NCBI GenBank assembly: GCA_038216655.1
Contig: JBBQPZ010000003.1
Span: forward strand, 124,001-188,000
DNA length: 64,000 bases
Source of the DNA: JAFDWR01 sp038216655
Lineage (GTDB): Bacteria > Armatimonadota > Fimbriimonadia > Fimbriimonadales > Fimbriimonadaceae
Direction: 5' to 3'
Shown: piece by piece, positions 32,377 through 41,095 of the stretch
Layout of the letters: every line of letters starts with the position of its first letter
Position numbering within the stretch: the first letter of the stretch is position 1
The notes under the pieces: generated by a model
The model's database searches: none
What the model saw: only the letters and a program-made list of their open reading frames with translations
What the model was told of the DNA's origin: nothing
Translations under genes and position numbers: made by a program

Positions 32377-33534
32377 CTACTCGCTGAACTTCAACTTCAC
32401 GCCCCGGCGCTGAATCTCCTCGCAGAACTTCGACCCCGACATCGCGTTCTCGTATCGGATCGCCCCCGTCGCCATTTCGCCATGGGACATCGCAATCGCG
32501 AAGATCGCCATCGAGAAGCCAGTCAGGCGCTCCATCGAAGTGAAGCCCGTCGCCTCGCATTGCTTGTCGAAGATGTCAATCTGCAACCGGACAGGCTTAC
32601 CCCCCTTCTTGCCCACCCCGACCGCCCGGATCGCACACATGTCGAGGTCGACGAACTTCTCAAGCTCCGGCCCGAACACCGCGTTGAACACGTCCTTCGG
32701 CACAACCTTCACTCCGCGGACATCGATCGGATTTTCGTTCCAGAATCCGAAGTCCTTGAACATCCGCATCAGCTGGCAATGCCCAGGGAAGCGGATCGTC
32801 TTGTACTCGTAGTTCGGCACACGACCCTGCAAGGTGTACGGCGCGGTCGAGGTGCCGCCGGAGGTCGTGAACGCCTCCATCTCGCCAAGCTCGTCGATGT
32901 GGAGCTTCTCCAACTCGGCCAGCGTGTCGACAAGCTTGATCTCGCCCTGGCGCAACACGACCCCTTCGTAGTCGTACTCGGTGACCAGGCCCTCGACGTT
33001 GAACGTAAGCTTGTAGTTAAGTGGCGGCTTGGGATGCTGCGGCAACACTCCGCAATACATCTTGATCGTCTCCGGCTCGTCGAGATGCTCGACCATGTAC
33101 ATGCCGAGCGAGTTGACCAAACCGGGCGCAAGACCCGTATCGGGCACCAACGTGACGCCAGCGGCTTTGGCCGATTCATCCAGGTTCAACGTCTCAAGCG
33201 TCCCCTCGGTGTTCCCGCCGAGGTCGCACATATGAGTGTGGGTCGCGATCGCCACCCTGGCGATGCGGGTGTGCATCCAGTAGGGGACGCAGCTCAAAAG
33301 CACGTCAATTGGCTCAAGGAACGGGCCGAGCGAGGAAGGATCGAGCGCGTCAACCTCATACGGGTGGCAAATCGCCTCCCCAACCAGCATGTTCACGCGG
33401 TCAGCCGACTTTCGGGCCTGATCGAGGCTGAGATCTCCTAGACGGATCTCCTTTGGCTCGCCAAATTTAGCGAGGTCGTAGGCGGCAGCGGTACCTTGCA
33501 TGCCCGCACCGAGAATCGCGAATACTTTTTGCAT
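32377..33534 (-). CDS. Saccharopine dehydrogenase-like NAD(P)-dependent oxidoreductase
   Basis: Predicted 385-residue cytoplasmic dehydrogenase. N-terminal Rossmann fold with GAGMQGTAAAYDL (GxGxxG, residues 9-14), then VLLSCVPYWMHTRIARVAI and CDLGGNTEG, the pattern of saccharopine reductase and L-lysine 6-dehydrogenase. The second domain contains DTGLAPGLVNSLGMYMVEHL. It ends in a conserved C-terminal helix (ATGAIRYENAMSG). Well-placed AAAGGAG precedes the ATG at 33534. A lysine-metabolising role is likely, but the substrate cannot be fixed; no saccharopine or piperideine pathway partner is adjacent. Confidence 0.88.
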   Translation of the reverse strand: MQKVFAILGAGMQGTAAAYDLAKFGEPKEIRLGDLSLDQARKSADRVNMLVGEAICHPYEVDALDPSSLGPFLEPIDVLLSCVPYWMHTRIARVAIATHTHMCDLGGNTEGTLETLNLDESAKAAGVTLVPDTGLAPGLVNSLGMYMVEHLDEPETIKMYCGVLPQHPKPPLNYKLTFNVEGLVTEYDYEGVVLRQGEIKLVDTLAELEKLHIDELGEMEAFTTSGGTSTAPYTLQGRVPNYEYKTIRFPGHCQLMRMFKDFGFWNENPIDVRGVKVVPKDVFNAVFGPELEKFVDLDMCAIRAVGVGKKGGKPVRLQIDIFDKQCEATGFTSMERLTGFSMAIFAIAMSHGEMATGAIRYENAMSGSKFCEEIQRRGVKLKFSE

Positions 33535-33886
33535 CGAAGCTCCTTTCAGAACGCCGTTGTCCGGCTCCGGTTAGCTTCTAGCGTACCTACGGGGCAGAGT
33601 TCCGCGCCGGGCTCTTTCCCGTCATCCCTTCTGGGGTGCCACGGTTTGTCCGGAATTGGAAATGCCTGTTGATTTGGAGTTGCTTCCCGGCAAGCCGTGC
33701 ATTTGGAACCGCCCCTCGTGCGTAAGTGCACTGCATGCTCAGATCCAGGAGAGAATTCGAAGAACTTGGTTGACGATCTGGCTTCTGGAAGTCTTACAGG
33801 TAAGAGCCAATGGAATAGCAAAACAGTACGAAATACCCTGGAAAACGCGTCGATGTATGCGGGAATTCCCACTTTGCCGGAGATGC
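33535..33886. other. 352-bp gap without a supported gene
   Basis: Several short frames occur on both strands, but none has family motifs, a good ribosome site or gene-like codon use. Base composition is somewhat lower in GC than the flanking genes, particularly 33740-33860. A CCCGTCATCCCTTCTGGGG stretch near 33617 resembles the starts of the family C repeats. No RNA fold was recognised. Confidence 0.4.
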
Positions 33887-34513
33887 TTACAGCAACCCTT
33901 CCGCTGCCAAATGCTCACGCATCTGCGACGCCGGGCTCCCCGCCGGATCGATCCAAAAGGCATGCCAACCCACGAGATTCGCTGCCTCGACATTCTTCGC
34001 CGAATCATCGAAGAAAACGATCTCTGCACCTCGCGCTCCGATCGCCTCCTCCAAGATTCGATAGATCTCCGGGTTCGGCTTCTCGGATCGAACCTCATGC
34101 GACGGAACCTTGAAATCGAGGGCGACGATCGCGGGGAATTTCTCTGGGTCGAGCATCGTCGCGAAGTGCGGAGCATTGGTGTTGCTCAGGCTCGCCGTCT
34201 TCACGCCCGCCCGCCGTAGCTCCAGCACAAGTTCGAAGGTGCCTGGATAAGGTTCAAGCAGAATCCCGTTGTGGACGCGCAGGGCATCCTCGACACTATC
34301 GACCTCAAGATAAGCCTTAAGTGCCTCAAGGTAGGCAGACTCACCGATCTCGCCCCGCTGATATTGAAGGTGAGGCTCGAATCCGGTTGCGTGGGGGACA
34401 GGTCTAGCCGCCTCAGCGATAACGATTCCGGTGTGGTCCGCAGCTTCGCCCCAGGTGCGCACGATCCGTGCAAGCACGCCCCCCACATCGAAGCAAACTG
34501 CGCGTGTAGCCAT
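33887..34513 (-). CDS. HAD-superfamily (subfamily IA) hydrolase
   Basis: Predicted 208-residue phosphatase or phosphotransferase. Motif I CFDVGGVLARI near residue 7 keeps the nucleophilic Asp but has Val-Gly in place of the usual second Asp, as in several YihX-type proteins. Motif II is ASLSNTNAPH, motif III Lys is in SEKPNPEIYRI, and motif IV FFDDSAKNVEAA. The cap region (residues 15-90) is helical, typical of class IA. Substrate unknown. Start ATG 34513 lies 22 bp from tRNA-His on the same strand, so it may be read from the tRNA promoter. Confidence 0.9.
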   Translation of the reverse strand: MATRAVCFDVGGVLARIVRTWGEAADHTGIVIAEAARPVPHATGFEPHLQYQRGEIGESAYLEALKAYLEVDSVEDALRVHNGILLEPYPGTFELVLELRRAGVKTASLSNTNAPHFATMLDPEKFPAIVALDFKVPSHEVRSEKPNPEIYRILEEAIGARGAEIVFFDDSAKNVEAANLVGWHAFWIDPAGSPASQMREHLAAEGLL

Positions 34514-34534
34514 GTCCTTGGGGGCGCGGAAGTT

Positions 34535-34611
34535 TGGGGCGGAATATGGGAATTGAACCCACGGCCTCCTCAGCCACAGTGAGGCGCTCTAACCACTGAG
34601 CTAATCCCGCC
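34535..34611 (-). tRNA. tRNA-His (GTG)
   Basis: Cloverleaf read on the minus strand: acceptor GCGGGAT pairs with ATTCCGC (one G-T), D arm TTAGCTCAGTGGTTAGAGC, anticodon stem CCTCA/TGAGG with loop CTGTGGC giving anticodon GTG, and T arm GTGGGTTCAATTCCCAT. The histidine identity is confirmed by the extra G at position -1 (34611) facing discriminator C (34538). CCA is encoded (34535-34537). Confidence 0.97.
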
Positions 34612-34672
34612 GCGTGAGTGATCATTCTGGCTTAAAACGGGCGTCGGGAGCAACCCGGGTAAACCGTCCAGC

Positions 34673-35194
34673 GTGGTACCTGTTCTCGTCGGCCTCGGCA
34701 CCAACCTGGGCGACCGCCTCCAATATCTGCAGCGCGGAGCCGACGCCCTCGCCCAAGAGCTCTCGATTCAAGCGATCAGCGGGGTGGTCGAGAGTCCGGC
34801 GATGTACCTAAGCGATCAACCCGCCTTCCTCAACGCGATCCTCCTCGCGCACACGGATCTTGGCCCCCGCGGTCTTCTCGCCATGCTAAAGGCGATCGAA
34901 GCCCAAATCGGCCGCGTCGCCCGCGAGCGCTACGGACCTCGTGAAATCGACCTCGATCTGATCGCCTACGGCTCACTCGCGTATTGCTACGAAGTCGACG
35001 GCCAGGTTCAGATCCAGGTTCCGCACCCCCGAACGCCCGAACGGGCGTTCGTGCTGAAGCCGCTCGTCGAGATTTCGTCGCAATTCAATCTCCCCGGCTT
35101 AGGAAATGCCTCCGTTCTGCTGGATAATCTGGGCGTGAGCGCGGACGAGGTCCGCTTGTTACCCGATGCCGTTCTTTCGCTACACCGCCTCTGA
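34673..35194 (+). CDS. folK: 2-amino-4-hydroxy-6-hydroxymethyldihydropteridine pyrophosphokinase FolK
   Basis: Transfers pyrophosphate from ATP to the pterin precursor of folate; cytoplasmic. 173 residues with the HPPK features: VLVGLGTNLGDR at the N-terminus, SPAMYLSDQPAFLNAI, and the loop RYGPREIDLDLIAYG containing the magnesium-binding DLD, followed by PHPRTPERAFVLKPL. Start GTG at 34673 fits the conserved N-terminus. Its 3' end overlaps the pilC start by 29 bp. Other folate genes (folP, folB) are not in the window. Confidence 0.95.
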   Translation: MVPVLVGLGTNLGDRLQYLQRGADALAQELSIQAISGVVESPAMYLSDQPAFLNAILLAHTDLGPRGLLAMLKAIEAQIGRVARERYGPREIDLDLIAYGSLAYCYEVDGQVQIQVPHPRTPERAFVLKPLVEISSQFNLPGLGNASVLLDNLGVSADEVRLLPDAVLSLHRL

Positions 35195-36491
35195 CGCCGC
35201 CGGCAAGACCGTGGAGGGGAACATCCAGGCCAACTCGGGGCAGGAGGCCACCCAGACGCTCCAGCGCCAAGGCTACACGGTCACCCAGCTTTCCGGTTCA
35301 GGCACCCAAGTCGCCTCAGCAGTAAAGCCACCTTCTCCGGTCGCAGCCCCGCCGCGCCCCACCGCCGTTCCAACAGCAGTTCGCCAAGCCGAAGCCAGGC
35401 CGATCCCCCGGCCCACGACGATCTCGACCGTGGTCAAGCCCCCGGGCGAAATCGTGCGAACCAAGAAGGGGAACGACAAGTACCTCCTCTTCATCTTCGC
35501 GCAGCTCTCCAGCTATTTCCGAGCGGGCATGAACCCGCGCCAGGCCCTGCAGGATGTATCCTCCAAGTCGCCGGTCCTCTACCAAGCCTCACTCAACGAA
35601 GTCGCCCAACGCGCCGGAGAGGGGTTCCGAATGAGCGACGTTTTGGAGCGCTACCCCGATCTGTACCCGCAGCATGTCGTCGGCATCGTCCGTGCCGGCG
35701 AGACCGCTGGCTTCCTCCCCGAAGCATTTCAAGAAGTCGCGGACTGGGCCCTTCCCTCACACCGAATCAAACGGGCGTTCAAAGTCTTCAACAACGTCGC
35801 AATTGTGCTTGGCATCGGCCTCCCCTTCGCCCTCGGGATGGTTCACGCGTCGATCAACACTTGGGATCCTCAGGAAGCCGCCGGCGGCGAAGCCCCTGTG
35901 GGCCCGCTGCTCCTGAAGGCCTTCGGCGATCAGGTCAAGATTCTCATCATCCCGGTTCTGATCTTCTTCGTCATCTACTTCGCGGCGAGATATTACTGGC
36001 GCTCCGATAAGATGGCGATGACCCGCCACCGCTTGCTTCTCAAGGTTCCGATCATCGGCAACCGGGTCCGGGCCGAGTCGCTCCGCTTGTTCAGCTATGC
36101 ACTTAGCATGGTCAGCCGTGGGGGCGTGACGCCCCACACCGCCTACGAACTCGCGCTCGACGCGATGCCAAACCTCGAGCTCGCCCGGCGGATGCGCGAA
36201 ACCTCCCAGGTGAGCGACTCGTCGACGAAACTCACCGATATGATTCGACAAAGCAATGTCGTGCCTCGCGACTATGTCAATATTCTTGAGACAGGCGAGA
36301 TCACGGGCGACGTCCCTGGGGCGGCCATGCAGATTGCCAACGGCACGAACATTGAATTTCAATCCGCCGACGGTGCCACCAAGCACGTCATTTGGGCGAT
36401 CCGGATTCTCATCCTGGTCGTCGGATTCATCATCTCGGGATTCTTGATGAAGACGTTCTATCTGCTACTCATCCACAAGATCACCGACTAA
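35166..36491 (+). CDS. pilC: Type IV pilus inner-membrane platform protein PilC/GspF
   Basis: Polytopic protein around which PilB rotates during pilus assembly. 441 residues: an N-terminal domain (MPFFRYTASDAAGKTVEG) at 1-45, a proline-rich linker at 50-95, then two T2SSF domains. The first has FAQLSSYFRAGMNPRQALQDV and HVVGIVRAGETAGFLPEAF; the second has RLFSYALSMVSRGGVTPHTAYELAL and DYVNILETGEITGDVPGAAMQIA. Transmembrane helices are near 205-225, 262-282 and 410-432. The linker is longer than in typical PilC. Starts inside folK (29-bp overlap). The membrane gene after it begins 3 bp past its stop, so they form an operon. Confidence 0.94.
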   Translation: MPFFRYTASDAAGKTVEGNIQANSGQEATQTLQRQGYTVTQLSGSGTQVASAVKPPSPVAAPPRPTAVPTAVRQAEARPIPRPTTISTVVKPPGEIVRTKKGNDKYLLFIFAQLSSYFRAGMNPRQALQDVSSKSPVLYQASLNEVAQRAGEGFRMSDVLERYPDLYPQHVVGIVRAGETAGFLPEAFQEVADWALPSHRIKRAFKVFNNVAIVLGIGLPFALGMVHASINTWDPQEAAGGEAPVGPLLLKAFGDQVKILIIPVLIFFVIYFAARYYWRSDKMAMTRHRLLLKVPIIGNRVRAESLRLFSYALSMVSRGGVTPHTAYELALDAMPNLELARRMRETSQVSDSSTKLTDMIRQSNVVPRDYVNILETGEITGDVPGAAMQIANGTNIEFQSADGATKHVIWAIRILILVVGFIISGFLMKTFYLLLIHKITD

Positions 36492-36494
36492 CCG

Positions 36495-37223
36495 ATGCCC
36501 TCAATCCTCGACATTCTCAAGATGGGGTTCCTCGGTTACCTCAGCTATGACTTCGTGCAGAACCTCCGGACCACCCGGACCCGGCGGCTGTTCAAGGTCA
36601 CGTTCGGCTACGACCAGAGGAAGCTGATCCTCTTCGCGTTTGAGAACCTGCCAATTCTCGCGCTGGTCATCGGCATCGGCTCGCTCCTCTACGCGATCCC
36701 AGGTCCCCTGATCCCCATTGCCTCTTTCAAGGTCCCGCTGTTCCAAGCTTCGTGGCTCCAGTTCCTCGCTCCCCCCGGGCACCCCGAAGCGGGCGGAAAT
36801 TTGGTGGTTGCGGGAGCAATCAAGTTCCCCTGGATAGGGGTGGCATTCGCCATCCTGCTGTTCCTGAACCTCCCGCGTCTGGCCCGATACGAAGAAGACG
36901 CGTTCCGTCGCGGCACCAAGGATTGGAAGGACGGAGCTTGGCGCAGTCTCAAGTTCGGCTTGCTGCACTGCCTCGTCGGCGTTCCCTTAGGTTTTGGCTT
37001 GGCGTTGGGACTCGGTGGCCTCTGGTTCACCTACCACTACTTCCGTGGCGGAGTCCGTCAATCGACCGCGGTGCACACGCTCTACAACGCGACGCTCTTA
37101 TTATCGGTCGCCGGGTACATGGCGATCACCGCGGTCTTTGCCCCGCACGAGTCGGCGACGGCTGTGAACGCCGGGCCGAGTCCGACCCGTGCTACGAAAC
37201 CCGATAGACCTCCTAACCCCTAA
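36495..37223 (+). CDS. Polytopic membrane protein downstream of pilC
   Basis: Predicted 242-residue inner-membrane protein with about four helices: NLPILALVIGIGSLLYAIP, WIGVAFAILLFLNLP, LVGVPLGFGLALGLGGLWFTYHYF and LYNATLLLSVAGYMAITAVF. The N-terminal 45 residues are cytoplasmic and basic. A 4-bp spacer from pilC indicates cotranscription, which suggests a pilus-related or membrane role, but the family was not recognised. C-terminal 30 residues are proline rich and probably disordered. Ends just before the convergent secreted protein. Confidence 0.8.
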   Translation: MPSILDILKMGFLGYLSYDFVQNLRTTRTRRLFKVTFGYDQRKLILFAFENLPILALVIGIGSLLYAIPGPLIPIASFKVPLFQASWLQFLAPPGHPEAGGNLVVAGAIKFPWIGVAFAILLFLNLPRLARYEEDAFRRGTKDWKDGAWRSLKFGLLHCLVGVPLGFGLALGLGGLWFTYHYFRGGVRQSTAVHTLYNATLLLSVAGYMAITAVFAPHESATAVNAGPSPTRATKPDRPPNP

Positions 37224-37252
37224 CCTGTCCGGTCTCCTAACGCGTTACACCT

Positions 37253-39022
37253 TTACGTTTTGGAGACCGACCAATTCACCGAGAACGAATCCTCACGCGA
37301 AGTCCCGAACCGAAGTTCAAAGGCATCCACTTGCACCGAGCGGGGGCTGAAATAACTGTTGTTGGAGTCAAGCCGGGGGTAGTGATCGTTCGGCGACATC
37401 GAGGTCGTCGTCGGCCCCGCAAACAGACCCATCCCGTCCGGGATCCGCCCGAACGCGGGCGAGAGGAAGCCGATGTACTTCTCACTCGCGAACGATTCGA
37501 TCACGCTCTGCCGTATCGCTTCCACATACCGATCTCGCGCCGTGCCTCCCAATGCCGCAAGGGCCAGGCCATTACCCGCGGCGAGTTGACGCTGTCGGAT
37601 ATCCAGGTTCGCCCATAGCTGAAGCGAAGGCAAGGAGCCGCGAATTCTATCGGTACGGAAGCGAACGAGTAAGTGTCCGTCTCTCACTCCGGCCGCCTGG
37701 GGCAACGTCAGACTGTTCGCGAATTGGCTCGCATCCTCAAGGTTAAGCGATTCCGCTCCGTTCGTCTTCGCTTCAAACCGGGTCAACACCTTTTCGGGAA
37801 TCTCTCGCGCCAATTTCTGCCAGTACTGACTGTGCCGATACATGAGCCAACCACCTTCGGTGCGCAGAAGGCCGGCAGGATATGCGAAATACCCGTTGCG
37901 ATCCTTGTTGAAGACATCCAAATACTCGCCCACCGTCTTGCCATCGAAGGGCTCTTCGTACGAACAAGGAGTGCGGAACGCGTCAGCCAGAATGGGAACC
38001 CCCGACCGGGCGTGTAAGCGCTCCAAATGCTCGGCCACCGACCACACTCCCCGAGCATAGAAGTATGTGGGGGCGTCAGCCCGGTCCTCCGCAAGAGCCC
38101 TTTTGATCACATCGCGGTCCTCGAAGGTCGTCCACTTTGCGAGGCGTACCTTCAGGGCAGCCTTCTGCAATCGAGGATCGCGACCAAGATCGTTGGCGAA
38201 GTCCATCCGCTCGGAAGTCCCCGACCCACTCCCTTCCTCGTCGGTGCTGCGCAGGCCGAAATACATGCGCTGCGACTCAACGTCGTAGCTAACGAAGCAA
38301 ACGGTCCTCGACTTGAGGACGACCCCATTCCGAGGTTGAGTCATCCACTTGGGTTCTGACCCTGGAGGCAACGTGAGCATTCCCGGGCCCGGCACGCTTG
38401 AGCCGACGACCAAGACACCCTTCAGAATCTCATCCCGAATATTCGAAGAGACTTTGCCCAAAGCAACGCCGAGGGCCCACTTCTTATGGTCGTTCTCGAT
38501 GTTCGAGAGAAGCATTCGCCGCTTGTACATTGCTGCCCGACCGGCTTCGTCGGCCGAGCGATAGAGGCTGTTCCAGTTCTTTTCAAGGTCCTTCCCCTCG
38601 GCGATCGCTTGGTCTAGCGAGATGTGACCGAGTTCGACGTAGTCGTCGAGAGCCTGGCGGGCCGCCCGCGCCCGCGCCGCCGCCTCGTCCGCAATCAGGG
38701 TCGATTCCTCCCTCCCCACGATCGGGTCCAAAGTCAACCGATAGCCCTGCCCGTCGCGCTCGAACTTGAGAAAGAACGCCGAGCTCAACTTCGCCATCAA
38801 CGTGGACACGGGCTGATCTTCGAAGTAGGCGGTGAACTTTCGATCCGAGATCGCCGGCGCAACCGCAATCACCACCCCCGTCACCTCCCGGACCTTCAGC
38901 CCGAGAGCCGCCAGCGACAGGAACTTCTCATGCAAGGTAATCGGCTTGGCAAGCCGAAGGTCGGCCACCGGCTCCTGGGCAAGAGCGCGGAGGCCAGTGA
39001 CGAGAGCGAGAAGACTCAGCAT
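37253..39022 (-). CDS. Secreted protein with STN-like N-terminal domain
   Basis: Predicted 589-residue exported protein with a short signal peptide (MLSLLALVTGLRALAQ). Residues 25-100 have the pattern of a secretin/TonB short N-terminal domain: ITLHEKFLSLAALGLKVREV, VIAVAPAISDRKFTAYFEDQ, PVSTLMAKLSSAFFLKFERD. The middle (100-330) is helical with many charged residues; the last third has RYVEAIRQSVIESFASEKYI and a serine/asparagine-rich end. No secretin barrel is present. It may be a periplasmic scaffold or substrate-binding protein; function unknown. Convergent with the operon folK-pilC. Confidence 0.75.
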   Translation of the reverse strand: MLSLLALVTGLRALAQEPVADLRLAKPITLHEKFLSLAALGLKVREVTGVVIAVAPAISDRKFTAYFEDQPVSTLMAKLSSAFFLKFERDGQGYRLTLDPIVGREESTLIADEAAARARAARQALDDYVELGHISLDQAIAEGKDLEKNWNSLYRSADEAGRAAMYKRRMLLSNIENDHKKWALGVALGKVSSNIRDEILKGVLVVGSSVPGPGMLTLPPGSEPKWMTQPRNGVVLKSRTVCFVSYDVESQRMYFGLRSTDEEGSGSGTSERMDFANDLGRDPRLQKAALKVRLAKWTTFEDRDVIKRALAEDRADAPTYFYARGVWSVAEHLERLHARSGVPILADAFRTPCSYEEPFDGKTVGEYLDVFNKDRNGYFAYPAGLLRTEGGWLMYRHSQYWQKLAREIPEKVLTRFEAKTNGAESLNLEDASQFANSLTLPQAAGVRDGHLLVRFRTDRIRGSLPSLQLWANLDIRQRQLAAGNGLALAALGGTARDRYVEAIRQSVIESFASEKYIGFLSPAFGRIPDGMGLFAGPTTTSMSPNDHYPRLDSNNSYFSPRSVQVDAFELRFGTSREDSFSVNWSVSKT

Positions 39023-39092
39023 CGATGTGTTCTAAAGTACACGATAACGGGTCCCCTTGATGCGCACCGACCGTCATCCTGGGCCCCGCAAT

Positions 39093-39158
39093 GCGTCATC
39101 CTGAGCGGAATCATCGAGCCCCGGCGAAGGTTGATGGAGTCAAAGGAACCCAGATCCC
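39093..39158 (+). repeat. Dispersed repeat, family C, copy 4
   Basis: CGTCATCCTGAGCGGAATCA followed by CGAGCCCCGGCGAAGG and AGTCAAAGGAACCCAGATCCC. A partial start of another copy (CCGTCATCCTGGGCC) lies immediately before at 39071. Located between the STN-like gene and the lpdA stop. Confidence 0.75.
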
Positions 39159-39195
39159 AACCCCTACCTGAGCAGTCTCCCTAACACCGAACACC

Positions 39196-40611
39196 CTACT
39201 TGTGGATCGCGTGACCCGCCGCGTCATGGAACGCTTCCATAACCGCCTCGGACATCGTCGGATGCGCGTGGATCGCGTCCACCAGCGACTCCAAAGTCGC
39301 CTCGAGCTTGATCGCGACCACGCCCTCGTGGATCATGTCCCCCACGTGCGCGCCGATCATGTGGACGCCGAGGAGCTCGCCGTACTTCTTTTCGAACACG
39401 ACCTTCACGAAGCCGTCCTGCTCCATCGTCGCCATCGCCTTGCCAAGCGGGCGGAAGTTGAACTTGCCGACCTGCACGTCATAACCCGCGTCCTTCGCCG
39501 CCTGCTCGGTCATGCCGACACTCGCGACCTCCGGCGAGGTGTACGTCACGCTCGGAATCACCTTGTAGTCGAACGGCTTCTTCTCGCCGCGCACGATGTT
39601 CTGAACCGTGTTGATCCCTTCCGCCGAGGCCACGTGGGCAAGCTGGACCCGCCCATGCACGTCGCCGATCGCCCAGATATTCGATACGTGGGTTTGAAGC
39701 GTGTCATCCACGACCTCGACCCCGCGCTTGTGCATCTTGACGCCGATCTTTTCGAGGTCCATCCCCTCGGTGGCTGCCTTGCGGCCGACGCCAAGCAGGA
39801 CCACGTCCACCACAATCACCTCGACCGCATCGCCCTTCTTGACCGTGCACTTCCAGGTCTTACCGCTCTTTTCAACCCTCTCAAGACCCGAACCAACGCG
39901 AACCTTGATGCCTTGCCGACCCAGGATTCGGCCGAGCTCAGTTCCGAGATCGGCATCCTCAAGCGGGACCAGCCGCTCCTCCAGCTCGACGAGGGTGACT
40001 TCGGAGCCGAGGCCGTTAAAGACGTACGAGAACTCGCATCCGACCGCGCCGCCGCCCAGGATCAGCATCCGCTTGGGAACGTAGGGCGCGTTGACCGCGT
40101 CATCGCTGGTCCATACGCCTTCCGCCTGCCCGCCCTCAAGACCCGGGATCGGGATCTTGATCACACCCGAGCCCATCGCCAGGATGAAGTTCTTTGCGCG
40201 AAGCCGCTCCTTCTTCCCGTCCTTATCAACCTCGATCGTGTTCGCATCGACGAACCGGGCAAACCCCTCCACGTGGCGGATGCCGTTCTTCTTGAATAGC
40301 ATGCCGACGCCGCCGCGCTGGGTCTGGACGATCTTGTCCTTGCGCGCCATCATCTTCTCAAAGTTCATCGTGACTTCGCCGGTGATCTCGACGCCGAACG
40401 CCGCCGCGTGCTTGACGTGCAGGAACCGCTCGGTTGAGGCGATCATTGCCTTGCTTGGGATGCATCCCCAGTTCAAACAGGTGCCGCCGAGATATTCCTT
40501 CTCCACGCAGATCACCTTCTGCCCCATTTGGGCGGCCCGAATCGCCGCGACGTACCCGCCGGGTCCCGCGCCGATTACGATAATGTCTGCGTCGAAGCTG
40601 CCGTCTGCCAT
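39196..40611 (-). CDS. lpdA: Dihydrolipoamide dehydrogenase (E3)
   Basis: FAD enzyme that reoxidises the dihydrolipoyl groups of 2-oxoacid dehydrogenase and glycine cleavage complexes. From the ATG at 40611: 471 residues with FAD-binding IIVIGAGPGGYVAA at 10-23, redox disulfide GTCLNWGCIPSK (Cys45, Cys50), NAD-binding ILGGGAVGCEFSYVF, and the C-terminal HAHPTMSEAVMEA His-Glu pair. The reading frame stays open to an ATG at 40737, giving 42 more residues (MAPSASSSYVPRSGPAVAAA, then MGIETLVKEIQSI). GGAGG lies 14 nt before the shorter start, and GAAGG lies 5 nt before the longer one. So the true start is uncertain. Confidence 0.96.
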   Translation of the reverse strand: MADGSFDADIIVIGAGPGGYVAAIRAAQMGQKVICVEKEYLGGTCLNWGCIPSKAMIASTERFLHVKHAAAFGVEITGEVTMNFEKMMARKDKIVQTQRGGVGMLFKKNGIRHVEGFARFVDANTIEVDKDGKKERLRAKNFILAMGSGVIKIPIPGLEGGQAEGVWTSDDAVNAPYVPKRMLILGGGAVGCEFSYVFNGLGSEVTLVELEERLVPLEDADLGTELGRILGRQGIKVRVGSGLERVEKSGKTWKCTVKKGDAVEVIVVDVVLLGVGRKAATEGMDLEKIGVKMHKRGVEVVDDTLQTHVSNIWAIGDVHGRVQLAHVASAEGINTVQNIVRGEKKPFDYKVIPSVTYTSPEVASVGMTEQAAKDAGYDVQVGKFNFRPLGKAMATMEQDGFVKVVFEKKYGELLGVHMIGAHVGDMIHEGVVAIKLEATLESLVDAIHAHPTMSEAVMEAFHDAAGHAIHK

Positions 40612-40737
40612 TTGCTGTTCTTGTTCCTCCGGCGCAGGGATGCTCTGAATCTCCTTAACCAACGTCTCAATCCCCATCGCAGCGGCAACCGCTGGACCGG
40701 AACGAGGCACATAGGAGGAGGATGCCGATGGGGCCAT

Positions 40738-41095
40738 TCAAACCTTCGCGCATCCCGCGCGTCGGACTCCATTTTACCCTTTGGGTGTCTACCCCCCGGG
40801 ACGGGCAAATCCGGACGATAGAAACTCCTGCGGAGGTATGGCTAGATTCGAGAGGCGAAGGTACCTCCGACGCATGGAGGAAAATCCAAGCGTTTCGCCC
40901 ACGGGCGTTTGGTTTCGATTAAGACCACTCGCCAAAATTCTACGAGCGGTCACCTCACCCTCCTCATGGCAAGAGTGGCCCCCGTCTTTGCTTGTCGAAT
41001 TCTGAAGACATGACGACAGGAATCTCCGAACCAAAATTCTGCGCACGGAATCGCAAGAAGTTGCAGGCCCTCGGTCCTCATTATCCCCGTCTTAT
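40738..41095. other. 358-bp gap without a supported gene; contains a perfect 8-bp hairpin
   Basis: CGGAGGTA at 40831-40838 pairs with TACCTCCG at 40862-40869 around a 23-nt loop. No family-like reading frame, tRNA or known riboswitch core was recognised. It lies upstream of lpdA and downstream of the AAA ATPase gene, so it may contain the lpdA promoter. Confidence 0.4.

Noticed and set aside
33546..33872. 108-residue minus-strand frame with CTAC and KPWHPRRD
   Set aside because: No domain match, overlaps other weak frames, and composition looks like repeat or intergenic DNA.
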